Source of the DNA: Massilia sp.
GTDB taxonomy: Bacteria; Pseudomonadota; Gammaproteobacteria; Burkholderiales; Burkholderiaceae_D
Assembly: GCA_003520365.1 (NCBI GenBank)
Contig: DOUW01000533.1
Span: 723 to 5,767 of the forward strand
Direction: 5' to 3'
DNA: 5,045 nt
The notes beneath the pieces are model-generated. The model was not told where the DNA came from. It worked only from the letters and a program-made list of their open reading frames with translations, and did no database searches. Below are positions 4,515 to 5,045 of this stretch, one piece after another. Position 1 is the stretch's first letter. Each line of letters begins with the position of its first letter. Position numbers and translations under genes: made by a program.

Positions 4515-4802
4515 ATGAAAAAGTCCCTGCTGATCGTTTCCCTGATGGCTGTTGCCCTGGCTGCTTGCTCGAAGAAAGAAGAAGCACCGGCAACCCCGGC
4601 TGCTGTCGAAGCTCCTGCTGCTGACACCACCGCAACCACCACCACCGACGTTGCTGCTCCGGCAACCACCGACGCTGCTGCAACCCCGGCTGCTGACGCT
4701 GCCGCTGCTGCCGCTACCGCTTCGGCTGCTGCTTCGGAAGCCGCTTCGGCTGCTTCGACCGCTGCTGACGCTGCTGCTGACGCTGCTGCAACCACCAAGT
4801 AA
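4515..4802 (+). CDS. Small alanine-rich outer-membrane lipoprotein
   Basis: This gene encodes a 95-residue lipoprotein of unknown function. Residues 1-17 are a signal peptide ending in the lipobox LAAC, with Cys18 as the lipidated residue. Ser at +2 suggests sorting to the outer membrane. After a charged SKKEE comes a Pro/Thr/Ala linker (24-57), then an Ala-rich stretch (58-91) in which Ser, Glu, Thr and Asp recur every three to four residues, as expected for an amphipathic alanine-rich helix. 42 of 95 residues are alanine and the last residue is lysine. Alanine is encoded by GCT about 32 times, GCA 6, GCC 4 and GCG 0, unlike the GCC/GCG-rich neighbours, which suggests high expression. AAAAGGAA precedes the ATG at good spacing and a strong terminator follows, so it is a single-gene unit. 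The overall plan resembles Braun-type lipoprotein, but I see no sequence homology to it. Confidence 0.9.
   Translation: MKKSLLIVSLMAVALAACSKKEEAPATPAAVEAPAADTTATTTTDVAAPATTDAAATPAADAAAAAATASAAASEAASAASTAADAAADAAATTK
4761..4784 (+). repeat. Tandem 12-base repeat inside the lipoprotein gene
   Basis: Two exact units of GCTGCTGACGCT (Ala-Ala-Asp-Ala) stand side by side, followed by GCTGCA. The wider region is built from GCT-rich triplets. Such coding repeats could change in copy number by slippage while keeping frame. Confidence 0.6.
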
Positions 4803-4818
4803 TCAGATTCTTTCTGAT
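4802..4818 (+). other. Small hairpin just after the lipoprotein stop codon
   Basis: ATCAGA (4802-4807) and TCTGAT (4813-4818) pair perfectly around a TTCTT loop, five bases before the terminator stem. Two hairpins in a row at the 3' end could protect an abundant message from exonucleases. Confidence 0.4.
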
Positions 4819-4823
4819 GCAAG

Positions 4824-4848
4824 ACCGGCCTGCGGGCCGGTTTTTTTT
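4824..4848 (+). terminator. Rho-independent terminator of the lipoprotein gene
   Basis: ACCGGCC (4824-4830) and GGCCGGT (4835-4841) form a 7-bp GC-rich stem around a TGCG loop, followed directly by eight T (4841-4848, the first shared with the stem). It begins 21 bases after the stop codon. Confidence 0.95.
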
Positions 4849-4889
4849 CGCCTGGAGGTTTGTGTGCGACTTCGGTGAAGCCGCAATCG

Positions 4890-4912
4890 GTGGGTACGAG
4901 TACCCACCCTAC
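4890..4912 (-). repeat. REP-like hairpin element, pair 2, left copy
   Basis: The stem arms are GTGGGTAC and GTACCCAC around a GA loop. On the minus strand the element starts with GTAG and GG, as in pair 1. It is the exact reverse complement of 4943-4965 over 23 bases. Compared with pair 1, one stem pair is changed from C-G to T-A on both arms, and the loop is one base shorter. Confidence 0.75.
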
Positions 4913-4942
4913 AAACCCCGCGTTGCGAACGTTGATGAGGGC

Positions 4943-4967
4943 GTAGGGTGGGTACTCGTACCCACGC
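4943..4967 (+). repeat. REP-like hairpin element, pair 2, right copy
   Basis: The GTAG head is at 4943-4946, followed by GG, then GTGGGTAC and GTACCCAC around a TC loop, then GC. It lies 30 bases after the left copy in inverted orientation, with both GTAG heads facing inward as in pair 1. It sits downstream of the lipoprotein terminator. Confidence 0.75.
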
Positions 4968-5024
4968 GGTCGTACGCATGCACGTCGCACAAGCAACAAC
5001 GCCAAACGCCGGGTGCGCGCCAAT

Positions 5025-5045
5025 AAAAAAGGTTCTTCGCGGGGA
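5025..5045 (-). terminator. Possible edge of a terminator for a minus-strand gene beyond the window
   Basis: Six A (5025-5030) followed by GGTTC and, after a short loop, GGGGA at the window end look like the 3' half of a terminator read on the minus strand. The stem would close as GGTTC/GAACC if the next bases are ACC. It is cut by the window edge and cannot be confirmed here. Confidence 0.3.

Noticed and set aside
4463..5023. 186-codon minus-strand open frame opposite the lipoprotein gene
   Set aside because: Its Ala/Ser/Val-rich sequence is just the complement of the GCT repeats, and it reads through the terminator and both REP copies.

Overview
The window looks like ordinary chromosome from a GC-rich betaproteobacterium, most likely of the Oxalobacteraceae (Massilia/Telluria type). 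The evidence is the protein similarity of MutS, SlyD and RoxA, the strong preference for G or C at third codon positions, and a GTAG-headed REP-type repeat. The genus is an inference from remembered family sequences, not from a search.

Layout, left to right. Bases 2-718 are the 3' end of mutS (mismatch repair ATPase), cut by the window edge. It overlaps by one base a gene for an exported protein (718-1665) that resembles the calcineurin-like metallophosphoesterase fold but seems to have lost its metal-binding motifs. A 329-base gap (1666-1994) holds an inverted pair of REP-like hairpins and the terminator of slyD. slyD (1995-2543, minus strand) encodes an FKBP-type prolyl isomerase and metallochaperone. 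It diverges from roxA (2623-3744, plus strand), a JmjC-type ribosomal protein L16 arginine hydroxylase whose -10 box lies so close to the ATG that the mRNA is probably leaderless. Ten bases after roxA comes a small cytosolic protein of unknown function (3755-4234). An AT-rich 280-base regulatory stretch follows, with direct repeats, a -10 box and a perfect 18-bp palindrome. It leads into a small alanine-rich lipoprotein gene (4515-4802) whose codon use differs from its neighbours. That gene ends in a strong terminator, followed by a second inverted pair of REP-like hairpins and what may be the edge of another minus-strand terminator.

The genes are mainly housekeeping: DNA repair, protein folding with metal handling, ribosome modification and the cell envelope. 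I see no prophage, transposase, CRISPR array, toxin-antitoxin or defence locus, and no clear new multi-gene system. The most informative signals are the two REP pairs with a compensatory stem change between them, the probable leaderless roxA promoter, the degenerate phosphoesterase after mutS, and the regulatory region plus C-terminal lysine of the alanine-rich lipoprotein.
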